Positions 1 through 9,103 of a DNA stretch of 11,329 nt are shown in pieces. The stretch is from the NCBI GenBank assembly GCA_021783855.1, contig JAJXTL010000093.1, positions 1-11,329 of the forward strand, read 5' to 3'. Position numbers and translations under genes: made by a program. Source of the DNA: Pseudomonadota bacterium. GTDB taxonomy: Bacteria > Pseudomonadota > Gammaproteobacteria > Burkholderiales > Gallionellaceae. The notes beneath the pieces are model-generated. The model did no database searches and was not told the origin of the DNA. It was given only the letters and a program-made list of their open reading frames with translations. Within the stretch, counting starts at the first letter, position 1. Every line of letters begins with the position of its first letter.

Positions 1-1914
<1,914 letters not shown>

Positions 1915-1991
1915 TGCAGTTTTCTCCTTGAAAGTAGGGACAAAAGTGGTTGCCGGATGGCTGGCCCACAAGCGCAATGTAAACAGGAGTA

Positions 1992-2018
1992 TTTGATAAA
2001 TCCAATTGAATTATCAAA
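1992..2018. promoter_or_regulatory. Perfect inverted repeat upstream of katG (possible operator)
   Basis: TTTGATAA (1992-1999) and TTATCAAA (2011-2018) are perfect 8-bp inverted arms around an 11-bp A+T-rich centre, 78 bp upstream of the katG start codon. The layout suits a dimeric regulator. It does not match the OxyR spacing (ATAG-N7-CTAT), so the regulator is unknown. It lies in the katG/MFS intergenic space and overlaps the -10 side of a possible katG promoter. Confidence 0.4.
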
Positions 2019-2040
2019 CCAATGTGATTTACTATGTAAA
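2010..2040 (-). promoter_or_regulatory. Candidate sigma-70 promoter for katG
   Basis: Read on the minus strand, TTTACA (2040-2035, one mismatch to TTGACA) and GATAAT (2015-2010, one mismatch to TATAAT) are separated by 19 bp, longer than the optimum of 17. Both boxes fall inside the two palindromes, so binding there could control access of polymerase. The boxes are reasonable but the spacing makes this a tentative call. Confidence 0.3.
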
Positions 2041-2042
2041 TC
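2026..2042. promoter_or_regulatory. Perfect 17-bp palindrome upstream of katG (possible operator)
   Basis: GATTTAC (2026-2032), spacer TAT, GTAAATC (2036-2042) form a perfect 7-bp inverted repeat with a 3-bp spacer. Its centre is 29 bp from the centre of the neighbouring palindrome, and the two are not copies of each other. It overlaps the -35 side of the candidate katG promoter. The protein that would bind is unknown. Confidence 0.4.
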
Positions 2043-2189
2043 GAATCGGGTTGGCTTAACAATTATGCCGGAATGCATAGATAATTCAGTCTAGTGACGG
2101 GCGGGTTGCCGGTAGCTGTTGACTTGCACTTGATTGCATGACGGGTAGGGCTTGCTTTACACTGCCGTGGTTTTTCATAAGGAGTGGGG

Positions 2190-3458
2190 ATGTCGGCATT
2201 GAGTCGCAACGATTACCGGACCCTGGTGTTGTCCGCCCTGGGCGGGGCGCTGGAATTTTATGACTTCATCATCTTCGTGTTTTTCGCGGTGGTGATAGCA
2301 AAATTGTTTTTCCCGCCGGACATGCCTGACTGGCTGAGGCAACTGCAAACCTTCGGCATCTTTGCGGCGGGGTATCTCGCGCGCCCGCTGGGCGGCATCG
2401 TGATGGCGCACTTCGGCGATCTGGCAGGGCGCAAGCGGATGTTCATGCTGAGCATCCTCCTGATGTCTTTGCCTACCCTGGCTATCGGCCTGCTGCCTAC
2501 CTATGCAGTGATCGGCGTCTGGGCGCCGCTGTTGCTGCTGGCGCTGCGCATCATGCAGGGTGCGGCCATCGGCGGGGAAGTGCCGGGCGCCTGGGTGTTT
2601 GTCACCGAGCATGTGCACGCGCGCCATGCGGGAGTCGCTTGCGGCATTCTCACGGCGGGCCTGACAGGCGGTATTTTGTTGGGGTCGCTGGTGGCCACCG
2701 CCATACACCAGGTTTATACGCCGGAGGAATTATTAAATCGGGGTTGGCGCGTGCCGTTTATTTTAGGCGGGTTGTTTGGCTTGTTGTCGGTGTGGTTGCG
2801 ACAGTGGCTGCATGAAACGCCGGTGTTCAAGGAGATGCAGGCGCGCCAGATGCTGGCCCGTGAGCTGCCGTTGAAAACCGTGATACGCGCGCATCGGGCA
2901 TCCGTGATTCTGACCATGGCGATGACCTGGCTGTTGTCAGCGGCGATCGTGGTGATGATACTGATGACGCCGGTGCTGGTGCAAAAACTGTATTCGATTC
3001 CCGCCACCGTGGCCTTGCGGGCCAACAGCATTGCAACCTTGTTTTTGAGTGCTGGCTGCATCGTGTTTGGCGCACTGGCTGACCGTTTCGGCGCCGGACG
3101 GGTGTTGATGGCGGGTTCTGCGATGTTGGGTTATACGGCGATGCTGTTCTATAGCCAGATGGCCACAGTGCCGCAATACATCAACGAGTTGTACGCGCTG
3201 TGCGGATTTTTTGTCGGCGTGATCGCCGTGGTGCCGAGCGCGGCGGTGCGGGCCTTTCCGCCTGCGGTGAGATTCTCGGGGCTGTCATTTGCCTATAATG
3301 TAGCCTACGCGGTGTTTGGCGGACTCACGCCGGTACTGGTGAGCATGTGGCTGCCGTTCGATCCGCTGGCCCCTGCGCATTACGTATTGCTGCTAAGCGG
3401 CGTGGGCGTACTGATCGGTCTGTATTTGTGGCGTACCGGCAAAGGCTGTTACGATTGA
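2190..3458 (+). CDS. MFS transporter, metabolite:H+ symporter (MHS) type
   Basis: Inner-membrane secondary transporter of 422 aa with about twelve hydrophobic segments. Family signatures: GGALEFYDF in TM1 (18-26), the loop 2-3 motif GDLAGRKR (76-83), R120-xx-QG-xxx-GGE (to 130) in TM4, and GWRVPFILGG (185-194) before TM6, followed by the charged central loop LHETPVF. These are typical of the ProP/KgtP/ShiA/YhjE group, which couples uptake of organic acids, osmolytes or similar solutes to protons. The substrate cannot be read from sequence. I chose ATG 2190, with AAGGAG ending 5 nt upstream; an in-frame GTG at 2184 overlaps that ribosome binding site and is unlikely. It is divergent from katG and followed after 78 nt by ispB. 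A functional link with katG is not evident. Confidence 0.9.
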   Translation: MSALSRNDYRTLVLSALGGALEFYDFIIFVFFAVVIAKLFFPPDMPDWLRQLQTFGIFAAGYLARPLGGIVMAHFGDLAGRKRMFMLSILLMSLPTLAIGLLPTYAVIGVWAPLLLLALRIMQGAAIGGEVPGAWVFVTEHVHARHAGVACGILTAGLTGGILLGSLVATAIHQVYTPEELLNRGWRVPFILGGLFGLLSVWLRQWLHETPVFKEMQARQMLARELPLKTVIRAHRASVILTMAMTWLLSAAIVVMILMTPVLVQKLYSIPATVALRANSIATLFLSAGCIVFGALADRFGAGRVLMAGSAMLGYTAMLFYSQMATVPQYINELYALCGFFVGVIAVVPSAAVRAFPPAVRFSGLSFAYNVAYAVFGGLTPVLVSMWLPFDPLAPAHYVLLLSGVGVLIGLYLWRTGKGCYD

Positions 3459-3536
3459 ACGGATTTTTATGCGACAATACAAAATTCGTCAGCGCAAGCC
3501 ATGTGCGCGTTGATAGTGATGTAAATAAGGCGAAAC

Positions 3537-4505
3537 GTGTTTTTAGATAACTTCAATCAATTGTTGGCAGCCGATATGGCTGCAGTCGATCAGGTGATAG
3601 GCCAGCGGCTGCACTCGGAAGTGTTGCTGGTCAATCAGGTCGGCGAATACATCGTCAACAGCGGCGGCAAGCGTCTGCGACCGGCACTGGTGGTATTGTC
3701 CGCTCATGCATTTGCCTATCAGGGCACGCATCATCACGATCTGGCGGCAGTGGTCGAGTTCATCCATACCGCGACCCTGCTGCACGACGATGTGGTGGAT
3801 GAATCCGGCCTGCGCCGCGGGCGCGAAACGGCGAATGCGCTGTTCGGCAATGCGGCGAGCGTGCTGGTCGGCGACTTTCTGTATTCGCGCGCGTTTCAGA
3901 TGATGGTCGAGGTGGGCGAGATGCGCGTGATGCAGACACTGGCCGATGCGACCAATGTGATCGCCGAGGGCGAGGTGTTGCAGCTGCTCAATTGCAATGA
4001 TGCCGATGTCCAGGCTGACAACTACATGCGCGTGATCCACTGCAAGACGGCCAAGCTGTTCGAGGCGGCGATGCGGCTGGGTGCGATGTTGGGCAAGGCT
4101 TGTGCTGCCGATGAGGCGGCTGCGGCGACCTACGGCATGCATCTGGGCACGGCCTTTCAGTTGATTGACGATGTGCTTGATTACTCCGCCGACGAGCAGG
4201 AGACAGGCAAGCATCTGGGTGACGATCTGGCCGAGGGCAAGCCCACCCTGCCGCTGATTTATGCCATGCAGCACGGCACGTCCGAGCAGGCGAGCGTCGT
4301 GCGTGCTGCGATTGAACAGGGTGATGTGAGCAAGTTCAGCGATGTGCTGCAAATTATACATGCTACCGGCGCACTGGATTTTACCCGTCAGCAAGCCATG
4401 CGAGAGGTCGAATTGGCTTGTTCGGCGATCAGTAGTTTTGTCGATTCCAGGTACAAAAAATGTCTGCTGGAATTGGCGCATTTCGCCGCCACACGGCGAT
4501 ACTAA
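3537..4505 (+). CDS. ispB: Polyprenyl (octaprenyl-type) diphosphate synthase
   Basis: Cytoplasmic trans-prenyltransferase of 322 aa that adds isopentenyl diphosphate units to farnesyl diphosphate to make the long side chain of ubiquinone/menaquinone. GGKRLRP (43-49) binds substrate. The first aspartate-rich motif is DDVVD (84-88) followed by RRGRET; the second is DDVLD (211-215), then GDDLAEGKPTLPL. Ala at the fifth position before the first DDxxD fits a long-chain product. Length and sequence agree closely with E. coli IspB across the whole protein. The start is GTG 3537, with AAGG 6 nt upstream; the N-terminus aligns with known IspB proteins at this point. Chain length (C40 or other) is inferred. 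A weak sigma-70-like pair (TTGAAC 3455-3460, 17 bp, TACAAA) overlaps the stop of the upstream gene. tRNA-Pro follows after 11 nt. Confidence 0.96.
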   Translation: MFLDNFNQLLAADMAAVDQVIGQRLHSEVLLVNQVGEYIVNSGGKRLRPALVVLSAHAFAYQGTHHHDLAAVVEFIHTATLLHDDVVDESGLRRGRETANALFGNAASVLVGDFLYSRAFQMMVEVGEMRVMQTLADATNVIAEGEVLQLLNCNDADVQADNYMRVIHCKTAKLFEAAMRLGAMLGKACAADEAAAATYGMHLGTAFQLIDDVLDYSADEQETGKHLGDDLAEGKPTLPLIYAMQHGTSEQASVVRAAIEQGDVSKFSDVLQIIHATGALDFTRQQAMREVELACSAISSFVDSRYKKCLLELAHFAATRRY

Positions 4506-4516
4506 TCTAAAAGCTG

Positions 4517-4593
4517 CGGGGTGTAGCTCAGCCTGGTAGAGTGCTACGTTCGGGACGTAGAAGCCGGAGGTTCGAATCCTCTCACCCCGACCA
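4517..4593 (+). tRNA. tRNA-Pro (anticodon CGG)
   Basis: A full 77-nt cloverleaf. Acceptor strands are CGGGGTG (4517-4523) and CACCCCG (4583-4589), with discriminator A and an encoded CCA (4591-4593). The D arm holds AGCTCAGCCTGGTAGAGT, and the T arm is GGAGG-TTCGAAT-CCTC. Anticodon stem CTACG/CGTAG encloses loop TTCGGGA, giving anticodon CGG at 4551-4553, which reads CCG codons. It closely resembles E. coli tRNA-Pro(CGG). It lies 11 nt after ispB and 12 nt before the next ATG, so it is probably processed from a longer transcript or has a promoter within the end of ispB. I saw no convincing promoter. Confidence 0.98.
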
Positions 4594-4605
4594 ACAGGAG
4601 TTTTC

Positions 4606-4818
4606 ATGAGTCGCCTATTATTTCTGTTCGCCATTGCGGCTGTCGTTTACCTGCTGATCAAGTCCTACCGCAAGGCGGCACCTGAAAAGAAGCAGGCGGC
4701 GGCTGAAGATATGGTGCGTTGTGCGCACTGTGGCGTGCACCTGCCGATAGGTGAAAGCATTCATGCGGGCGAGCAGTATTTCTGCTGTGCGGCGCATCGC
4801 GATGCACAGAAAAAATAG
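4606..4818 (+). CDS. PP0621-type small membrane-anchored zinc-ribbon-like protein
   Basis: A 70-aa protein with an N-terminal hydrophobic segment (3-19), a basic and alanine-rich linker, and a C-terminal cysteine/histidine module: MVRCAHCGVHLP (C39, H41, C42, H45) and YFCCAAH (C60, C61, H64). This pattern matches the conserved PP0621 family of proteobacteria, whose function is unknown. The spacing of Cys and His suggests binding of one metal ion, probably zinc, on the cytoplasmic side (inference). ATG 4606 has AGGAG (4596-4600) 5 nt upstream, and that site begins 3 nt after the tRNA CCA. pilS starts 8 nt after the stop. The same neighbours (tRNA-Pro, pilS/pilR) are, as I recall, common for this family in betaproteobacteria. 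Confidence 0.85.
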   Translation: MSRLLFLFAIAAVVYLLIKSYRKAAPEKKQAAAEDMVRCAHCGVHLPIGESIHAGEQYFCCAAHRDAQKK

Positions 4819-4826
4819 ATAGTACA

Positions 4827-6485
4827 TTGGACGAGCAAGCTAAAACTGCTGATTCCGCACCGGCTGATTCCACAACAGCTGATTCGGCACCAGCCGATTT
4901 CTGGCGTTCGCTGAATTATTTCAATCTCTATCGTCTGGTATTAGTCAGTTTTATCGTTTTGATCGCGCTGGTGTTTGACGCTAGATCGATGTTCGGCGTG
5001 GAAAAAGGGCGATTGTTTCTGACGACAGGTTTGTTGTACGCGTTCGTCGTGGCATTGTCATTTGTCCCGCTACGCCTGCGCTGGTTGCCGTTTTCCTGGC
5101 AATTGGCGGTGCAAGTGTGCAGCGATATCGTTGCCCTGACGGTGTTGGCTCATGCCAGCGGTGGTGTGCAGAGCAGCGTCGGGCTGTTGCTGATGGTCTC
5201 GATGGCCGTGGCGGGTATCATCAGTCGCGGCAGGATCACCCTGTTTTTTGCGGCGCTGGCGAGTATTGCCGCTTTGCTGGAACATGCGTTTGCAGTGTTG
5301 TATGACGATGCGCATGTGGCGCAATTTATTCAGGTCGGCTTGTTGTGCGTGGCTTATTTTGCGGTAGCGGGTCTGGCGCACAAGCTGGCTCAGTATGCGC
5401 TTGAAAATCAGAAGCTGGCGCAGCGTCGGGGCCGGGATTTGATCGGTATGGCGGAGGCGAACCGTCTGGTGATGAAGGATATGCAGGATGGCGTGCTGGT
5501 GGTGGATGAGCACGACAGGATCGTGCAGATGAATCCCAGCGCGGCCCATATGCTGCACAAGACGGGAGTTTCAGGAGGGCAGTTGGAAACTGGTTTCCCG
5601 CTGTTGTATGAGCAATATGCCTTATGGAAAGTTAACGCGGTGAATGCACGCATCACCTTGCAGCTCGACGGAGGCTTGCAGGCAAGATTGCGCTTTGTCG
5701 GGGTGGAACGGGAAGCGGCACAGGGCGCAGTGATTTTTCTGGAAGATATGCGGCATGTACAGGCGGAGGCGCAACAGATCAAGCTGGCAGCGCTTGGGAG
5801 ATTGACTGCGAATCTGGCTCATGAAGTGCGCAACCCGCTGTCCGCCATCAGTTATGCAACAGAGCTGTTGCAGGAGGAGTCGATCGATGCCGGGCAGGCG
5901 CGGCTGTTGCATCTGATAAGGGAAAACACGCAGCGCATCAACCGGATTGTGGAAGATGTGCTGCAACTTAACCGGCGCGATCGCGCAAGGCCTGAAACTT
6001 TCGATCTTGCCGTCATATTGCCGGTATTCGTGGATGAATTCAATCAGGCTGAAGCAGTAGTGCCCGGTGTGCTGGTGTTGCAGGCAGAGCAGGACGGGAC
6101 GGTCAGTTTTGATCGCGGACATTTCAGGCAGGTGCTGTGGAACCTGTGCCGCAATGCGCTGCATTACGGGCGTGGTATGCCCGGCAGCCTTGCACTGATA
6201 ACAGGGTTCGAGCGGGGGCGCGCGATGCTGGAAGTGCGCGACGACGGGCCGGGTATCCCGGTTGAACATCAATCCAACCTGTTTGAGCCGTTCTTTACCA
6301 CCGCAGAACAGGGCACGGGACTGGGTTTATACATTGCAAAAGAACTTTGTGAGGCAAATGGTGCCTGGCTGGCATATCATGATCTGGAGGCTGAGCAGGG
6401 AGCGCGCAAGCCGGGCGCCTGTTTCCGCATAACCTTTGGTGAGAGAAGGCTTGGAAAAAGACCGGGACGGGACAATGACGGATAA
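4827..6485 (+). CDS. pilS: Type IV pilus sensor histidine kinase PilS
   Basis: Inner-membrane kinase of 552 aa that phosphorylates PilR to control pilin (pilA) transcription. Order: a low-complexity N-terminus with A-D-S-A/T-P/T repeats (8-24); six hydrophobic segments (about 33-190) after the family-typical FWRSLNYFNLYRLVL; a PAS-like region (about 208-310); a dimerisation H-box NLAHEVRNPLSAISY with phospho-acceptor H332; and the ATPase domain with N443 (LWNLCRNALHYG), DDGPGIP (472-478), FEPFF (486-490) and GTGLGLYIA (496-504). All kinase residues are present. The start is uncertain: TTG 4827 is the earliest likely codon, but it has no clear ribosome binding site and may rely on coupling with the gene ending 8 nt upstream. 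The first in-frame ATG (4989) would cut into the first membrane segment. The 3' end overlaps pilR by 11 nt. Confidence 0.93.
   Translation: MDEQAKTADSAPADSTTADSAPADFWRSLNYFNLYRLVLVSFIVLIALVFDARSMFGVEKGRLFLTTGLLYAFVVALSFVPLRLRWLPFSWQLAVQVCSDIVALTVLAHASGGVQSSVGLLLMVSMAVAGIISRGRITLFFAALASIAALLEHAFAVLYDDAHVAQFIQVGLLCVAYFAVAGLAHKLAQYALENQKLAQRRGRDLIGMAEANRLVMKDMQDGVLVVDEHDRIVQMNPSAAHMLHKTGVSGGQLETGFPLLYEQYALWKVNAVNARITLQLDGGLQARLRFVGVEREAAQGAVIFLEDMRHVQAEAQQIKLAALGRLTANLAHEVRNPLSAISYATELLQEESIDAGQARLLHLIRENTQRINRIVEDVLQLNRRDRARPETFDLAVILPVFVDEFNQAEAVVPGVLVLQAEQDGTVSFDRGHFRQVLWNLCRNALHYGRGMPGSLALITGFERGRAMLEVRDDGPGIPVEHQSNLFEPFFTTAEQGTGLGLYIAKELCEANGAWLAYHDLEAEQGARKPGACFRITFGERRLGKRPGRDNDG
4848..4900 (+). 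repeat. 15-bp tandem repeat (about 3.5 units) at the start of pilS
   Basis: Units at 4848-4862, 4863-4877 and 4878-4892, then a partial one at 4893-4900, all begin GCTGATTC or GCCGATTT. Each encodes A-D-S-A-P or A-D-S-T-T. Because the unit is 15 bp, gain or loss of copies would keep the frame. Confidence 0.8.
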
Positions 6486-7848
6486 ATCGATGCGCGATAG
6501 CTTGCCGGGACAGGAGCGCAGAGTTGTGCTGCTGGTGGACGATGAGCCGGACATACTCGAATTGCTGGAAATGACCTTGCTCAGGATGGGGCTGGTCGTG
6601 GATAAGGCCGGGGGCGTGAGCGAGGCGATAGCCTGTCTTGCTGCGAATCATTATGACTTGTGTCTGACCGATATGCGCATGCCCGACGGCGACGGGCTGG
6701 AGGTGGTGAAATACATCACACAAAAAAACCTTGACGTGCCTGTTGCAGTGATTACTGCGCATGGCAATATGGAAAACGCGATTACCGTGCTCAAGGCGGG
6801 CGCCTTTGATTATCTGGCCAAACCGCTCTCTCTGGAGCAGTTGCGCAATCTGGTGAAGTCGGCGCTGAGTCTGCCGCAGGCAAGCCCGTCAGGAGACAGG
6901 CAATTGCTGGGACATGCGCCGGCGATGCAGAAGGTGCGTGATCTGATCGCGCGGGTGGCGCGCAGTCAGGCGCCGGTGCATATCAGCGGGGAGTCGGGGA
7001 GCGGCAAGGAACTGGCAGCACGCCTCATCGTGCAAAGCGGTTCGCGCAGCAATCAGCCGGTGATTGCGGTGAACTGTGGCGCGATCCCGGAGAATCTGAT
7101 GGAAAGCGAGTTCTTCGGTCATAAAAAAGGCGCCTTTACCGGAGCTGACAAGGAAAGGGAGGGTTTCTTTCAGGCCGCAAACAATGGCACTTTGTTTCTC
7201 GATGAGGTGGCCGATTTGCCGCTGCATATGCAGGTCAAGTTGTTGCGTGTGATACAGGAAAAGCGCGTCCGAAAAGTCGGTGCGACCACCGAAGAGGCGG
7301 TGGATGTGCGCATCATTAGTGCGACGCACAATGATCTGAGTGAGCGCGTAAAGTCAGGTCGGTTTCGTCAGGATCTTTATTACCGCCTGAATGTGATTCC
7401 CATCCAGATGCCGGCGCTTCGCGAGTTGCGTGAGGATATTGTTGAAATTGCGCAGAGGGCGCTGGCGCGTGCGGGGGGGGCGGTGCGATTTTCGGAGGAA
7501 GCGTTGCACGCGTTGCAGGCATATGACTTTCCGGGTAACGTTCGCGAGCTTGAAAATATTGTCGAGCGCGCGCTGGCTTTGTGTTCGGACGGTCTGATCA
7601 CGGTAGAGGATTTGTATCTGGAACCGGTTGAACAGGTGCAGTCCGACGTGGGAGAAAAGAGCGATAAGTATCCGCTGCCGGATTATCTGGATCGGGTTGA
7701 AAAAGAAGCGTTGCTGGAGGCGCTGCAGCAGACTAATTTTAACCGTACCGCTGCTGCGAAACTGCTGGGACTGACGTTTCGCACTATGCGCTATCGCATG
7801 GAACGGCTGGGCATTAAGAGTCCGGCGGGTACAGACGATGCGGATTGA
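6475..7848 (+). CDS. pilR: Type IV pilus response regulator PilR (sigma-54 activator)
   Basis: Cytoplasmic NtrC-family activator of 457 aa that, when phosphorylated by PilS, drives sigma-54 transcription of pilin genes. The receiver domain (16-132) has the acidic pair in VDDEPD, phospho-acceptor D66 (CLTDMRMPDGDG), T95 and K117. The AAA+ domain (about 145-375) has Walker A GESGSGKE (172-179), the sigma-54 contact loop GAFTGA (219-224), Walker B TLFLDE (239-244) and arginines in FRQDLYYRLNV. The Fis-type helix-turn-helix is about 410-446 (NRTAAAKLLGLTFRTMRYRM). I chose ATG 6475, which overlaps the pilS end by 11 nt; a GTG at 6436 would add 13 residues unlike the family. An ATG at 6490 is also possible. 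A G8 run (7473-7480) sits in codons 333-336. The stop overlaps ampD by 11 nt. Confidence 0.95.
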   Translation: MTDKSMRDSLPGQERRVVLLVDDEPDILELLEMTLLRMGLVVDKAGGVSEAIACLAANHYDLCLTDMRMPDGDGLEVVKYITQKNLDVPVAVITAHGNMENAITVLKAGAFDYLAKPLSLEQLRNLVKSALSLPQASPSGDRQLLGHAPAMQKVRDLIARVARSQAPVHISGESGSGKELAARLIVQSGSRSNQPVIAVNCGAIPENLMESEFFGHKKGAFTGADKEREGFFQAANNGTLFLDEVADLPLHMQVKLLRVIQEKRVRKVGATTEEAVDVRIISATHNDLSERVKSGRFRQDLYYRLNVIPIQMPALRELREDIVEIAQRALARAGGAVRFSEEALHALQAYDFPGNVRELENIVERALALCSDGLITVEDLYLEPVEQVQSDVGEKSDKYPLPDYLDRVEKEALLEALQQTNFNRTAAAKLLGLTFRTMRYRMERLGIKSPAGTDDAD

Positions 7849-8380
7849 CAAAAACGGCTGGCTGACAGATGTCGAGCGCATTTCTACGCCCAATTTTGAT
7901 GCGCGACCGACCGGGGAAATCTACCTGCTGGTAATACACAACATCAGTCTGCCGCCCGGCGAATTCGGCGGGGATGGCGTGCAACAGTTGTTTACCAATA
8001 CCCTGAATCGCGATGAACATCCCTATTACCGCACGATCCCCGAAGGGCGGGTGTCATCGCATTTTTATATCCGCCGCGACGGGCACTTGATTCAGTTTGT
8101 CTCTGCGTTGCAGCGCGCCTGGCATGCGGGCGCATCCATCTGGCAGGGGCGCGCGCGCTGCAATGACTATGCGATCGGTCTGGAGCTTGAAGGCAGCGAT
8201 AATCAACCGTTCACCGATGCGCAATACGCCGTGCTGCATGAATTGACGCTTGCTTTACGTGCGGCATTCCCGATAAAAGGCATCGCGGGTCACAGCCACA
8301 TCGCCCCCGGTCGCAAGACCGACCCTGGACCGTATTTCGACTGGCAGCGCTATCTCACCCGATTGCCCCTGCACCGGTGA
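7838..8380 (+). CDS. ampD: 1,6-anhydro-N-acetylmuramyl-L-alanine amidase AmpD
   Basis: Zinc amidase of 180 aa that cuts the lactyl-amide bond between anhydro-MurNAc and the stem peptide, the cytoplasmic step of peptidoglycan recycling. No signal peptide is seen, as expected. Zinc ligands fit the family: H34 (VIHNISLPPGEFGG), H152 (IAGHSHIAPGRKTDPG) and D162. K160 is in the catalytic position. SSHFYIRRDGHLIQFV and AWHAG are also typical. Length equals that of well-studied enterobacterial AmpD (about 187 aa). ATG 7838 overlaps the pilR stop by 11 nt, so translational coupling with pilR is likely. Loss of AmpD is known to derepress AmpC beta-lactamase in bacteria carrying AmpR; no such gene is in this window. 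Confidence 0.94.
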   Translation: MRIDKNGWLTDVERISTPNFDARPTGEIYLLVIHNISLPPGEFGGDGVQQLFTNTLNRDEHPYYRTIPEGRVSSHFYIRRDGHLIQFVSALQRAWHAGASIWQGRARCNDYAIGLELEGSDNQPFTDAQYAVLHELTLALRAAFPIKGIAGHSHIAPGRKTDPGPYFDWQRYLTRLPLHR

Positions 8381-8415
8381 GACCCGCCCCGCACAGATGC
8401 CAAAGGAGTGAAACT

Positions 8416-8910
8416 TTGAATATGGACACGCTGAAATACATCGTCAGAATTCTGTTGATCGCATCGTGTTGTCTGACAACAGCCGTTTTGGCCGCCCCGA
8501 ACCCGGCATGTGGCGAGCAGGTGTCGCTGGGCAAGTTGATTGCCAATCCAGCCGCATATCATGGCAAGGCTTTGCGGGTCGTGGCCTATATCACGATCGA
8601 CTTCGAGAACATGACGGCATGCCCTTCTGCAAATGAAACACAAATGAAAAACTGTCTCTGGATCAACATAGACGATGGTTCCTATAAAACCGATCAGGAC
8701 TACCCGCGCTACGAGGCGATGTTGCAGAACTGGAAACGCTTCGATCGCCAGACCGTCGCCATCCGTGCGACCTTCGACAAGGACGAGAAAGGCCATTTCA
8801 GCATGTGGCCGGGCGGCCTCGTGAACGTCACCGAAGTGTCTGGGCAGCGGGAGGTCTGGAACTTCATTACAAAATCTACCGTATTGCGCAACTGTTTGAG
8901 CGAAAAATAA
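8416..8910 (+). CDS. Small exported protein of unknown function, four cysteines
   Basis: I do not recognise a named family. The 164-aa product has a Sec signal peptide (K7, R11, hydrophobic 12-24, likely cut after AVLA, residue 26), so it should be periplasmic or secreted. The mature part has four cysteines (PAC, TAC, KNC, RNC) that could form two disulfides. The stretch LIANPAAYHGKALRVVAYI resembles the opening of OB-fold-like domains in small bacterial proteins (weak impression). The start is TTG 8416, chosen because AAGGAG (8403-8408) lies 7 nt upstream; ATG 8422 gives the same protein two residues shorter but with 13-nt spacing. It begins 35 nt after ampD and may be read through from it. 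A weak hairpin follows the stop. Confidence 0.75.
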   Translation: MNMDTLKYIVRILLIASCCLTTAVLAAPNPACGEQVSLGKLIANPAAYHGKALRVVAYITIDFENMTACPSANETQMKNCLWINIDDGSYKTDQDYPRYEAMLQNWKRFDRQTVAIRATFDKDEKGHFSMWPGGLVNVTEVSGQREVWNFITKSTVLRNCLSEK

Positions 8911-8918
8911 AAAGGTGC

Positions 8919-8939
8919 GTGGTGCATTCCGTGCAGCAC
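8919..8939 (+). terminator. Weak hairpin after the four-cysteine gene
   Basis: GTGGTGCA (8919-8926), loop TTCCG, TGCAGCAC (8932-8939): an 8-bp stem with one mismatch starting 8 nt after the stop. There is no clear T-run behind it, so intrinsic termination is doubtful. Confidence 0.25.
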
Positions 8940-9065
8940 TCGTTTAAACCAGAATACCTAGGCCGTTTGGCATATTGATTGTTGCCCCTTGAGCGAGTAG
9001 GGTGCGAATACGTGTCGCATTCCATGCACCGAAACACTGCATCACCCGGATGCCTTCCATGCCCC

Positions 9066-9091
9066 CCGTAAATTGATCGTAATTGTTACGG
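9066..9091 (+). promoter_or_regulatory. Hairpin in the leader of the TPR-like gene
   Basis: CCGTAA (9066-9071) pairs with TTACGG (9086-9091), and ATT/AAT inside can extend the stem past a 2-nt bulge. The 3' arm touches GAAGGGG, the likely ribosome binding site of the gene starting at 9104, so folding could affect translation. This is an inference from base pairing only. Confidence 0.3.
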
Positions 9092-9103
9092 AAGGGGCGC
9101 GCC

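Noticed and set aside
1992..2042. OxyR binding site upstream of katG
   Set aside because: The A/T-rich palindromes do not show the ATAG-N7-CTAT spacing required.
2095..2160. Possible further REP or strong promoter before the transporter gene
   Set aside because: GGGCGGGTTGCCGG lacks a matching arm. TTGCAT (18 bp) TACACT is too weak to list as a promoter.
3543..4634. A 363-codon open frame on the minus strand across ispB and the tRNA
   Set aside because: It is the mirror of ispB, whose motifs are unmistakable on the plus strand. Its N-terminal part comes from antisense of tRNA-Pro, a well-known source of false proteins.
5622..6272. A 216-codon minus-strand frame inside pilS
   Set aside because: Antisense shadow of the conserved kinase domain; no family features.
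6436..6474. GTG start for pilR at 6436
   Set aside because: It would place 13 poorly conserved residues before the ATG and lengthen the overlap with pilS to 50 nt. ATG 6475 fits the family length better.
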